From positions 38,400 to 102,399 of the forward strand of contig NZ_JADWYM010000026.1 in NCBI RefSeq assembly GCF_022414535.1: a stretch of 64,000 bases of DNA, given 5' to 3'. The notes under the pieces are model-generated. The model had not been told where the DNA came from and searched no databases. It saw only the letters and a list, made by a program, of their open reading frames with translations. Positions 49,841 to 57,392 of this stretch are shown here, piece by piece. The translations under genes were made by a program, and so were the position numbers. Each line of letters starts with the position of its first letter. Position 1 is the stretch's first letter. The stretch is from Streptomyces sp. MUM 2J (GTDB taxonomy: Bacteria; Actinomycetota; Actinomycetes; Streptomycetales; Streptomycetaceae).

Positions 49841-51012
49841 GGATCGGCATCGTCTGCCCCTACTCCTGGGACGTGCCGGGCGGCGTCCAGTTCCACATCC
49901 GCGACCTCGCGGAGTACTTCATCCGGCTGGGACACGAGGTGTCCGTCCTCGCCCCCGCCGACGACGACACACCCCTGCCGCCGTACGTCGTCTCGGCCGG
50001 CCGCGCGGTTCCGGTGCCGTACAACGGCTCGGTGGCCCGGCTGAACTTCGGCTTCCTCAGCGCCGCGCGGGTCCGCCGCTGGCTGCACGACGGCGCGTTC
50101 GACGTCGTCCACATCCACGAGCCGACCTCGCCGTCGCTGGGCCTGCTGACCTGCTGGGCGGCGCAGGGGCCGATGGTCGCCACCTTCCACACCTCCAACC
50201 CGCGCTCCAAGGCGATGATCGCCGCCTACGCCATCCTCCAGGCCGCCCTGGAGAAGATCAGCGCCCGGATCGCGGTGAGCGAGTACGCCCGCCGCACCCT
50301 GGTCGAGCACCTCGGCGGGGACGCCGTCGTCATCCCCAACGGCGTCGACGTCGACTTCTTCGCCAAGGCCGAGCCCCGCCCCGAGTGGCAGGGCGACACC
50401 ATCGGCTTCATCGGCCGCATCGACGAGCCCCGCAAGGGCTTGCCGGTGCTCATGAGGGCCCTGCCGAAGATCCTCGCCGCCCGCCCCCGGACCCGCCTGC
50501 TGGTGGCCGGACGCGGCGACGAGAAGGAGGCCGTCGCCGGCCTGCCCGGGGAACTGCGCTCGCACGTGGAGTTCCTCGGGATGATCAGTGACGAGGACAA
50601 GGCCCGCTTCCTGCGCAGCCTGGACCTGTACGTCGCGCCCAACACCGGCGGCGAGAGCTTCGGCATCATCCTGGTCGAGGCCATGTCGGCGGGCGCCCCC
50701 GTCCTCGCCTCCGACCTCGACGCCTTCGCCCAGGTCCTGGACGGGGGCGCGGCCGGCGAGCTGTTCGCCAACGAGGACTCCGACGCCCTCGCGGAGGCGG
50801 CCGTACGCCTGCTGGACGACCCGGCGCGCCGAGCCGAACTGCGCCGGCACGGCAGCACGCACGTCCGGCGCTTCGACTGGTCCACCGTCGGCGCGGACAT
50901 CCTGTCGGTCTACGAGACGGTGACGGCGGGTTCGGCGGCCGTCGCCGCGGACGACCGGGCGGAGGGCGGCGGCAGCGGGCTGCGGGCCCGGCTACGCCTG
51001 GCGCGCGACTGA
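49837..51012 (+). CDS. pimA: Phosphatidyl-myo-inositol mannosyltransferase (GT4)
   Basis: A 391-residue GT-B glycosyltransferase that transfers mannose from GDP-mannose to phosphatidylinositol, the first mannosylation in PIM synthesis. The opening is MRIGIVCPYSWDVPGGVQF and the acceptor loop includes EPTSPSLGLL. The GT4 donor site shows GESFGIILVEAMSAG with the EX7E pattern. It starts at GTG 49837, overlapping PatA by 4 bp. The enzyme is a peripheral inner-membrane protein in mycobacteria. Streptomycetes carry PI and PIM lipids, so the assignment fits. Confidence 0.93.
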   Translation: MRIGIVCPYSWDVPGGVQFHIRDLAEYFIRLGHEVSVLAPADDDTPLPPYVVSAGRAVPVPYNGSVARLNFGFLSAARVRRWLHDGAFDVVHIHEPTSPSLGLLTCWAAQGPMVATFHTSNPRSKAMIAAYAILQAALEKISARIAVSEYARRTLVEHLGGDAVVIPNGVDVDFFAKAEPRPEWQGDTIGFIGRIDEPRKGLPVLMRALPKILAARPRTRLLVAGRGDEKEAVAGLPGELRSHVEFLGMISDEDKARFLRSLDLYVAPNTGGESFGIILVEAMSAGAPVLASDLDAFAQVLDGGAAGELFANEDSDALAEAAVRLLDDPARRAELRRHGSTHVRRFDWSTVGADILSVYETVTAGSAAVAADDRAEGGGSGLRARLRLARD

Positions 51013-51127
51013 CGGGGCGGCTCGGGAACCGCCGGAACGGTGGGCGGCTGCCCCGGGAGCGGCAGCGCCACCGTGAGCCCGACCGCAGCGCCGTCGGGTC
51101 ACCCGGTGGGGCGTAATCTTGCGGCCC

Positions 51128-51670
51128 GTGACCGCAACCCTGATCTGGATCCTCGTCGCCCTCGTCGCCGTCGGCCTCTACCTGAGCTGGACGGCGGGCC
51201 GCCTGGACCGGCTGCACGCCCGGATCGACGCCGCCCGCGCCGCACTCGACGCCCAGCTGCTGCGCCGCGCCTCCGTGGCCCAGGAACTGGCCACCTCCGG
51301 TGTCCTGGACCCGGCGGCCTCGATCGTGCTGTACGAGGCCGCGCACGGTGCACGGCAGGCGGAGGAGGAGCAGCGCGAGGTCGCCGAGAGCGAGCTCAGC
51401 CAGGCCCTGCGCGCGGTGTTCGCCGAACGCGAGCAGGTGGACGCGGTCCGCGGGGCGCCCGGGGGCGAGGAGGCGGCCCGCGAGCTGACCGAGGCGGTCC
51501 GCCGGGTCCCGATGGCCCGCCGCTTCCACAACGACGCGGTCGGCGCGGCCCGCCGCCTGCGCGAGCACCGCAAGGTCCGCTGGTTCCGCCTGGCCGGGCA
51601 CGCGCCCTTCCCGATGGCCTTCGAGATGGACGACGAGCCTCCGGCCGCCCTGGCCGACCGCTCCGCCTGA
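51128..51670 (+). CDS. Membrane-anchored hypothetical protein with coiled-coil-like region
   Basis: 180 residues. One membrane helix at the N-terminus (LIWILVALVAVGLYLSW) is followed by a charged, heptad-rich region (RLDRLHARIDAARAALDAQLLRR, VAQELATSG, AEEEQREVAESELSQALRAVF). This layout resembles LemA-like proteins, but no LemA motif was found. GTG 51128 has no ribosome site; a TAATCT at 51114 ends 8 bases before it, so leaderless translation is likely. The short gap after pimA suggests a separate promoter. Function unknown. Confidence 0.75.
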   Translation: MTATLIWILVALVAVGLYLSWTAGRLDRLHARIDAARAALDAQLLRRASVAQELATSGVLDPAASIVLYEAAHGARQAEEEQREVAESELSQALRAVFAEREQVDAVRGAPGGEEAARELTEAVRRVPMARRFHNDAVGAARRLREHRKVRWFRLAGHAPFPMAFEMDDEPPAALADRSA

Positions 51671-51798
51671 CGGTTCGCCCGCGGGAAGCGAGGAGCGGGC
51701 CAAAACGATCCACCGGCTTGCCATTGGCCCTTGCTGTGGCCTGGTCCCTTCGCGTTTCCTCGACCTGCAAACTCTCTTCCCTTCAGTGAGGTCAACCC

Positions 51799-52704
51799 GT
51801 GTCGATCACCGAGAACCAGGCTCCCGAGACCGGCACCGCGCGCGTGAAGCGCGGTATGGCGGAGCAGCTCAAGGGCGGCGTGATCATGGACGTCGTCACG
51901 CCGGAGCAGGCGAAGATCGCCGAGGATGCGGGCGCCGTCGCCGTCATGGCCCTGGAGCGGGTCCCTGCCGACATCCGCAAGGACGGCGGCGTGGCCCGGA
52001 TGTCCGACCCGGACATGATCGAGGGCATCATCGACGCCGTGTCGATCCCGGTCATGGCCAAGTCCCGCATCGGCCACTTCGTCGAGGCCCAGGTCCTGCA
52101 GTCGCTCGGCGTCGACTACATCGACGAGTCCGAGGTCCTCACCCCGGCCGACGAGGTCAACCACTCCGACAAGTGGGCGTTCACCACCCCGTTCGTCTGC
52201 GGTGCTACCAACCTCGGTGAGGCCCTGCGCCGCATCGCCGAGGGCGCCGCGATGATCCGCTCCAAGGGCGAGGCCGGTACCGGCAACGTCGTCGAGGCCG
52301 TCCGCCACCTGCGCCAGATCAAGAACGAGATCGCCAAGCTGCGCGGCTTCGACAACCACGAGCTGTACGCCGCCGCCAAGGAGCTGCGCGCCCCGTACGA
52401 GCTGGTCAAGGAGGTCGCCGAGCTCGGCAAGCTGCCGGTCGTGCTGTTCTCCGCCGGCGGTGTGGCCACTCCGGCCGACGCGGCCCTGATGCGCCAGCTC
52501 GGTGCCGAGGGAGTCTTCGTGGGCTCCGGCATCTTCAAGTCCGGCGACCCGGCCAAGCGCGCCGCGGCCATCGTGAAGGCCACCACCTTCTACGACGACC
52601 CGAAGATCATCGCGGACGCGTCCCGCAACCTCGGCGAGGCCATGGTCGGCATCAACTGCGACACGCTCCCCGAGGCCGAGCGCTACGCCAACCGCGGCTG
52701 GTAA
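51799..52704 (+). CDS. pdxS: Pyridoxal 5'-phosphate synthase lyase subunit
   Basis: A 301-residue TIM-barrel enzyme that makes pyridoxal phosphate from ribose 5-phosphate, glyceraldehyde 3-phosphate and ammonia supplied by PdxT. Conserved blocks are GVIMDVVTPEQAKIAEDAGA, MAKSRIGHFVEAQVL (with the catalytic Lys) and the phosphate loop FSAGGVATPADAALM, GAEGVFVGSGIFKSGDP. The start is GTG 51799 behind AGTGAGGTC. The glutaminase gene pdxT follows after 17 bp, so the two form the PLP synthase operon. Confidence 0.97.
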   Translation: MSITENQAPETGTARVKRGMAEQLKGGVIMDVVTPEQAKIAEDAGAVAVMALERVPADIRKDGGVARMSDPDMIEGIIDAVSIPVMAKSRIGHFVEAQVLQSLGVDYIDESEVLTPADEVNHSDKWAFTTPFVCGATNLGEALRRIAEGAAMIRSKGEAGTGNVVEAVRHLRQIKNEIAKLRGFDNHELYAAAKELRAPYELVKEVAELGKLPVVLFSAGGVATPADAALMRQLGAEGVFVGSGIFKSGDPAKRAAAIVKATTFYDDPKIIADASRNLGEAMVGINCDTLPEAERYANRGW

Positions 52705-52721
52705 GCGACCCTCACACACTC

Positions 52722-53327
52722 ATGAATACTCCGGTCATTGGCGTCCTGGCCCTCCAGGGCGACGTACGGGAGCACCTCACCGCCCTGGCCACGGCCGACG
52801 CCGTGGCCAGGGCGGTGAGGCGCCCCGAAGAGCTCGCCGAGGTCGACGGCCTCGTCCTCCCCGGCGGCGAGTCCACCACCATCTCGAAGCTGGCCGTCCT
52901 GTTCGGGCTGATGGAACCCCTCCGAGCGCGCGTACGCGGCGGCATGCCCGTCTACGGCACCTGCGCCGGCATGATCATGCTCGCCGACAAGATCCTCGAC
53001 CCGCGTTCGGGCCAGGAGACCATCGGCGGCATCGACATGATCGTGCGCCGCAACGCCTTCGGACGGCAGAACGAGTCCTTCGAGGCCGCCGTCGACGTCC
53101 GGGGCGTTCCGGGCGATCCTGTGGAGGGCGTCTTCATCCGCGCGCCGTGGGTGGAGTCCGTCGGCGCCGGGGCCGAGGTGCTCGCCGAGCACGACGGCCA
53201 CATCGTCGCCGTCCGTCAGGGCAACGCGCTGGCCACGTCGTTCCACCCGGAACTGACCGGCGACCACCGCGTGCACTCCCTGTTCGTCGACATGGTGCGC
53301 GCCGATCGGGCAGCCGAGTCCTTGTAG
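52722..53327 (+). CDS. pdxT: Pyridoxal 5'-phosphate synthase glutaminase subunit
   Basis: A 201-residue class I glutaminase that feeds ammonia to PdxS. The oxyanion region is LPGGESTTI, the nucleophile Cys81 lies in GTCAGMI, and the His/Glu pair is in SFHPELTGDHRVH. The ATG at 52722 lies 17 bp after pdxS. A perfect 21-bp inverted repeat sits in the coding sequence at 52775-52820 (residues 18-33), which could form a stable hairpin early in the message; this is unusual for a coding region. Confidence 0.95.
   Translation: MNTPVIGVLALQGDVREHLTALATADAVARAVRRPEELAEVDGLVLPGGESTTISKLAVLFGLMEPLRARVRGGMPVYGTCAGMIMLADKILDPRSGQETIGGIDMIVRRNAFGRQNESFEAAVDVRGVPGDPVEGVFIRAPWVESVGAGAEVLAEHDGHIVAVRQGNALATSFHPELTGDHRVHSLFVDMVRADRAAESL
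52775..52820 (+). repeat. Perfect 21-bp inverted repeat inside pdxT
   Basis: The left arm (52775-52795, CCTCACCGCCCTGGCCACGG...) and the right arm (52800-52820) are exact reverse complements over 21 bp, with the 4-base loop CGAC. It encodes residues HLTALATADAVARAVRR. In-frame coding is retained. Confidence 0.95.
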
Positions 53328-53376
53328 GATCTCTGGAGTTCGTTGCAGAGATGGGTTACGCGAAGGAGACAGGCAG

Positions 53377-54129
53377 ATGTCCGGCCACTCTAAATGGGCC
53401 ACGACGAAGCACAAGAAGGCCGTCATCGATGCCAAGCGCGGCAAGCTCTTCGCGAAGCTGATCAAGAACATCGAGGTCGCGGCGCGCATGGGCGGCATCG
53501 ACCTCGACGGCAACCCGACGCTGTACGACGCCGTCCAGAAGGCCAAGAAGCAGTCGGTCCCGAACAAGAACATCGACTCCGCGATCAAGCGCGGCGGCGG
53601 TCTCGAGGCCGGCGGCGCCGACTACGAGACGATCATGTACGAGGGCTACGGCCCCAACGGCGTCGCGGTGCTCGTCGAGTGCCTCACCGACAACCGCAAC
53701 CGTGCCGCCTCCGAGGTCCGCGTCGCCATGACCCGCAACGGCGGGTCCATGGCCGACCCGGGTTCGGTGTCGTACCTGTTCAACCGAAAGGGCGTCGTCA
53801 TCGTCCCGAAGGGCGGACTGGCCGAGGACGACGTGCTCGGCGCGGTCCTGGACGCGGGTGCCGAGGAGGTCAACGACCTCGGCGAGTCCTTCGAGGTCCT
53901 CAGCGAGGCCACCGACCTGGTCGCGGTCCGCACCGCGCTCCAGGAGGCCGGCATCGACTACGACTCCGCCGAGGCCAACTTCGTCCCGACCATGCAGGTC
54001 GAGCTGGACGAGGAGGGCGCGAAGAAGATCTTCAAGCTGATCGACGCGCTCGAGGACAGCGACGACGTGCAGAACGTCTTCGCCAACTTCGACGTCAGCG
54101 ACGAGATCATGGAGAAGGCCGGCGCGTAG
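53377..54129 (+). CDS. yebC: YebC/PmpR-family DNA-binding regulatory protein
   Basis: A 250-residue TACO1/YebC protein. The conserved opening MSGHSKWATTKHKKAVIDAKR and the later blocks GGIDLDGNPTLYDAVQKAK and YEGYGPNGVAVLVECLTDNRNR, EVR, GVVIVPKG are full-length. The family is associated with transcriptional control and, more recently, with translation of difficult sequences. The start is ATG 53377 after GAAGGAG. It precedes ruvC-ruvA-ruvB, the usual actinobacterial order. A 35-bp repeat array and a terminator separate it from ruvC. Confidence 0.95.
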   Translation: MSGHSKWATTKHKKAVIDAKRGKLFAKLIKNIEVAARMGGIDLDGNPTLYDAVQKAKKQSVPNKNIDSAIKRGGGLEAGGADYETIMYEGYGPNGVAVLVECLTDNRNRAASEVRVAMTRNGGSMADPGSVSYLFNRKGVVIVPKGGLAEDDVLGAVLDAGAEEVNDLGESFEVLSEATDLVAVRTALQEAGIDYDSAEANFVPTMQVELDEEGAKKIFKLIDALEDSDDVQNVFANFDVSDEIMEKAGA

Positions 54130-54154
54130 GCCGCCGCGCGGGCCTCGCCTCCGC

Positions 54155-54240
54155 GGGCCGACGGGACACCTGTCGGCGCCGACTCCAACGGGCCGACGGG
54201 ACATCCACCCGGCGCAGCTCCGACGGGCCGACGGGACATC
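54155..54240 (+). repeat. Three direct repeats on a 35-bp period after yebC
   Basis: GGGCCGACGGGACA occurs at 54155, 54190 and 54225, exactly 35 bases apart, and the intervening sequences share GGCGC and CTCC. The last copy is the left arm of the terminator hairpin at 54221-54254. Confidence 0.8.
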
Positions 54241-54254
54241 CCGTCGGCCCGTCG
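54221..54254 (+). terminator. Terminator-type hairpin after yebC
   Basis: 15-bp perfect stem (CGACGGGCCGACGGG with 54240-54254), loop ACAT. It begins about 92 bases after the yebC stop and is followed, at 80 bases, by ruvC. Confidence 0.7.
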
Positions 54255-54333
54255 CGTTGACTGGCGTGGGTGCGGGGCGTTGTCGGTGGCACCCGATAGC
54301 CTGCACGAACAGGCAGTCGAAGGGAGGGGCGCG

Positions 54334-54873
54334 GTGCGCGTACTGGGGGTGGACCCCGGGCTGACCCGGTGCGGGATCGGCGTCGTCGAGGGAACCGCGG
54401 GGCGTCCGCTCACCCTGCTCGGCGTCGGAGTCGTCCGCACCCCCGCGGACGACGACCTCGGCCACCGCCTCCTCGCCGTCGAGCAGGGCATCGAGCGGTG
54501 GCTGGACGAGCACCGGCCCGAACACATGGCGGTGGAGCGCGTCTTCAGCCAGCACAACGTCCGCACCGTGATGGGCACCGCCCAGGCCAGCGCTGTCGCC
54601 ATGCTCTGTGCCGCGCGCCGCGGCATCCCCGTCGCCCTGCACACCCCCAGCGAGGTCAAGGCCGCCGTGACCGGCAGCGGACGCGCCGACAAGGCGCAGG
54701 TCGGCGCCATGGTCACACGGCTCCTCCGGCTCGACGCGCCCCCGAGGCCGGCCGATGCCGCCGACGCGCTCGCCCTCGCCATCTGCCACATCTGGCGCGC
54801 CCCCGCCCAGAACCGACTCCAGCAGGCGGTCGCCCAGCACGCCGCCCCCGCAACGAAAGGCCGGACGGCATGA
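54334..54873 (+). CDS. ruvC: Holliday junction endonuclease RuvC
   Basis: A 179-residue resolvase that cuts Holliday junctions. Catalytic acidic residues sit in LGVDPGLTRCG (Asp7) and MAVERVFSQHN (Glu68), with the Asp pair in PADAADALALAICH. The GTG start at 54334 follows GGGAGGGG. The 3' end overlaps ruvA by 4 bp. It works with RuvAB, encoded directly downstream. Confidence 0.95.
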   Translation: MRVLGVDPGLTRCGIGVVEGTAGRPLTLLGVGVVRTPADDDLGHRLLAVEQGIERWLDEHRPEHMAVERVFSQHNVRTVMGTAQASAVAMLCAARRGIPVALHTPSEVKAAVTGSGRADKAQVGAMVTRLLRLDAPPRPADAADALALAICHIWRAPAQNRLQQAVAQHAAPATKGRTA

Positions 54874-55475
54874 TCGCCTTCGTCAGCGGCACGGTCGCCG
54901 CGCTCGCCCCCGACGCCGCGGTCGTCGAGGTCGGCGGTGTCGGCATGGCAGTCCAGTGCACTCCGGACACGCTGTCCACGCTGCGGATCGGCCGGTCCGC
55001 CAAGCTGCACACCTCGCTCGTGGTCCGCGAGGACTCCCTCACGCTGTACGGCTTCGCCGACGACGACGCCCGGCAGGTCTTCGAACTGCTGCAGACCGCG
55101 AGCGGTGTCGGCCCGCGACTGGCGCAGGCCATGCTCGCCGTGCACGCGCCGGACGCGCTGCGCCGGGCCGTCGCCACCGGCGACGAGAAGGCCCTCACCG
55201 CCGTCCCCGGGATCGGCAGGAAGGGTGCCCAGAAGCTGCTGCTGGAGCTGAAGGACCGGCTCGGCGAACCCGTCGGCGGCCCCGTCGTCGGCGCACCGGT
55301 CACGCAGGGCTGGCGCGACCAGCTGCACGCCGCACTGATCGGCCTCGGCTACGCCACCCGCGAGGCCGACGAGGCGGTCGCCGCCGTGGCGCCGCAGGCC
55401 GAGGCGGCCGGAGCCGCGCCTCAGGTCGGATCGCTGCTGAAGGCCGCCCTGCAGACCCTGAACCGTGCCCGCTGA
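54870..55475 (+). CDS. ruvA: Holliday junction DNA helicase subunit RuvA
   Basis: A 201-residue subunit that binds the Holliday junction. The N-terminal OB domain (MIAFVSGTVAALAPDAAVVEVGGVG), the two helix-hairpin-helix motifs (ASGVGPRLAQAML and VPGIGRKGAQKLLLEL), and the C-terminal RuvB-contact domain (QLHAALIGLGYATREADEAV) are all present. The ATG overlaps the ruvC stop. It loads RuvB on DNA for branch migration. Confidence 0.95.
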   Translation: MIAFVSGTVAALAPDAAVVEVGGVGMAVQCTPDTLSTLRIGRSAKLHTSLVVREDSLTLYGFADDDARQVFELLQTASGVGPRLAQAMLAVHAPDALRRAVATGDEKALTAVPGIGRKGAQKLLLELKDRLGEPVGGPVVGAPVTQGWRDQLHAALIGLGYATREADEAVAAVAPQAEAAGAAPQVGSLLKAALQTLNRAR

Positions 55476-55502
55476 CCTGCGCCACCCGCGAGGAGAACCT
55501 CA

Positions 55503-56588
55503 GTGAACTGGGACGACACGACCGACGCCGCCCCTTCCGCAGGGCCCGCCGGCCCCGCCGCGGAGCGGCTGGTGGACTCGGTCGCCGACCGGGAGGACCA
55601 GGCCGTCGAGGCCGCTCTGCGGCCCAAGGACCTGGGTGACTTCATCGGTCAGGAGAAGGTCCGCGAGCAGCTCGACCTCGTGCTGCGCGCCGCCCGCGCC
55701 CGCGGTGCCACCGCCGACCACGTACTGCTCTCCGGTGCCCCCGGCCTCGGCAAGACCACCCTCTCCATGATCATCGCCGCCGAGATGGGAGCCCCGATCC
55801 GCATCACCTCCGGCCCCGCCATCCAGCACGCCGGCGACCTCGCGGCGATCCTGTCCTCCCTCCAGGAGGGCGAGGTCCTCTTCCTCGACGAGATCCACCG
55901 CATGTCGCGGCCCGCCGAGGAGATGCTCTACATGGCCATGGAGGACTTCCGTGTCGACGTCATCGTCGGCAAGGGCCCGGGCGCCACCGCCATCCCGCTG
56001 GAGCTGCCCCCGTTCACACTGGTCGGCGCCACCACCCGGGCAGGCCTGCTGCCGCCCCCGCTGCGCGACCGCTTCGGCTTCACCGCGCACATGGAGTTCT
56101 ACGGACCCGCCGAGCTGGAGCGTGTCGTCCACCGCTCGGCGCACCTCCTCGACGTCGGGATCGAGTCGGACGGCGCCGCCGAGATCGCCGGCCGCTCCCG
56201 CGGCACGCCCCGCATCGCCAACCGCCTGCTGCGCCGCGTGCGCGACTACGCCCAGGTCAAGGCCGACGGAGTGGTCACCCGCGAGATCGCCGCGGCGGCC
56301 CTGGCCATCTACGAGGTGGACCCCCGCGGCCTCGACCGTCTGGACCGGGCGGTGCTGGAGGCGCTGCTGAAGCTGTTCGGAGGCGGTCCCGTGGGGCTGT
56401 CCACGCTCGCGGTCGCCGTGGGGGAGGAGCGTGAGACCGTCGAGGAGGTCGCCGAACCCTTCCTCGTCCGGGAGGGCCTGCTGGCCCGCACCCCCCGCGG
56501 CCGCGTCGCCACTCCCGCGGCGTGGGCCCATCTCGGCCTCACCCCGCCCGGAACGGGAATCGGACAAGGGGACCTGTTCGGGGCGTGA
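55503..56588 (+). CDS. ruvB: Holliday junction DNA helicase subunit RuvB
   Basis: A 361-residue AAA+ motor. Walker A is GAPGLGKTTL (about 78-87), Walker B LFLDEIHRM, the sensor and arginine-finger region is seen around ATTRAGLLPPPLRDRFG, and the winged-helix end is present (FLVREGLLARTPRGRVAT). The start is GTG 55503 after GCGAGGAGAACC. It lies 27 bp after ruvA and completes the ruvCAB operon. Confidence 0.96.
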   Translation: MNWDDTTDAAPSAGPAGPAAERLVDSVADREDQAVEAALRPKDLGDFIGQEKVREQLDLVLRAARARGATADHVLLSGAPGLGKTTLSMIIAAEMGAPIRITSGPAIQHAGDLAAILSSLQEGEVLFLDEIHRMSRPAEEMLYMAMEDFRVDVIVGKGPGATAIPLELPPFTLVGATTRAGLLPPPLRDRFGFTAHMEFYGPAELERVVHRSAHLLDVGIESDGAAEIAGRSRGTPRIANRLLRRVRDYAQVKADGVVTREIAAAALAIYEVDPRGLDRLDRAVLEALLKLFGGGPVGLSTLAVAVGEERETVEEVAEPFLVREGLLARTPRGRVATPAAWAHLGLTPPGTGIGQGDLFGA

Positions 56589-56762
56589 CGGCTTTGTGAC
56601 CTGGATGTCATTGGCCGGGTCAGGAACCCAGGTGCCATGCTGAGCGTTGTTCCTTGCGCGCGGACTCGCTTAGACTCCGCCGATGCCGCCCTCGCCGGCG
56701 GTACACATACCCCCATCCACCAGGCCGCTGTTCGCCGCGGTCGTGCGAAGGAATTCCGTCCC

Positions 56763-57263
56763 GTGAATAACATCGGCATGCTCCTCCCGTTCATCGTGCT
56801 CATCGGGGCCATGTTCCTCATGACCCGCTCGGCCAAGCGCAAGCAGCAGCAGGCCCAGCAGATGCGCAATGAGATGCAGCCCGGCAGCGGTATCCGCACC
56901 ATCGGGGGCATGTACGCGACGGTCAAGGAGGTCAACGAGGACACGGTCCTCGTCGACGCCGGCCCCGGCGTCGAGCTCCTCTTCGCCAAGAACGCGATCG
57001 GCGCCGTTCTCACCGACGACGAGTACAACCGCATCGTCCACGGCATCGAGCACGACCTGAAGTCCGACACCGACGTCGTCCCGGACGACGCCTCCTCCCT
57101 CACCGGGGCCGACGAGCCCGCCGACGCTGCCGCCGCCTCCGATGCCCCGGCCGTCGACCTCGGCAAGGAGGACGAGGCCGAGAAGCCGTCCGACGACACC
57201 GAGGCCAAGGCCACGGCGGACGCCGAGCCGAAGAAGACCGACGGCGGCTCCGAGGCGAAGTAG
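56763..57263 (+). CDS. yajC: Preprotein translocase accessory subunit YajC
   Basis: A 166-residue protein. One N-terminal membrane helix (MLLPFIVLIGAMFLMTRSAKRK) is followed by the YajC domain (PGSGIRTIGGMYATVKEVNEDTVLVDAGPGVELLFAKNAI). The last 70 residues are a very acidic, Ala/Asp/Glu/Lys-rich tail not present in E. coli YajC. The GTG 56763 has GAAGGA upstream; an earlier in-frame ATG at 56637 is less likely. YajC associates with SecD and SecF, whose genes follow. Confidence 0.9.
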   Translation: MNNIGMLLPFIVLIGAMFLMTRSAKRKQQQAQQMRNEMQPGSGIRTIGGMYATVKEVNEDTVLVDAGPGVELLFAKNAIGAVLTDDEYNRIVHGIEHDLKSDTDVVPDDASSLTGADEPADAAAASDAPAVDLGKEDEAEKPSDDTEAKATADAEPKKTDGGSEAK

Positions 57264-57392
57264 TCACGTGTCGCGGTACGCGGGCCGGTCCCGCGCACCG
57301 CGACACGTGCGCTTCTCGCAGGGGGTCCCCACACACGTCATGGCCGCCCGCGCCAGCGCGGCGCGAGGCGGCCCGAGAGGGAGTACGAGAAG

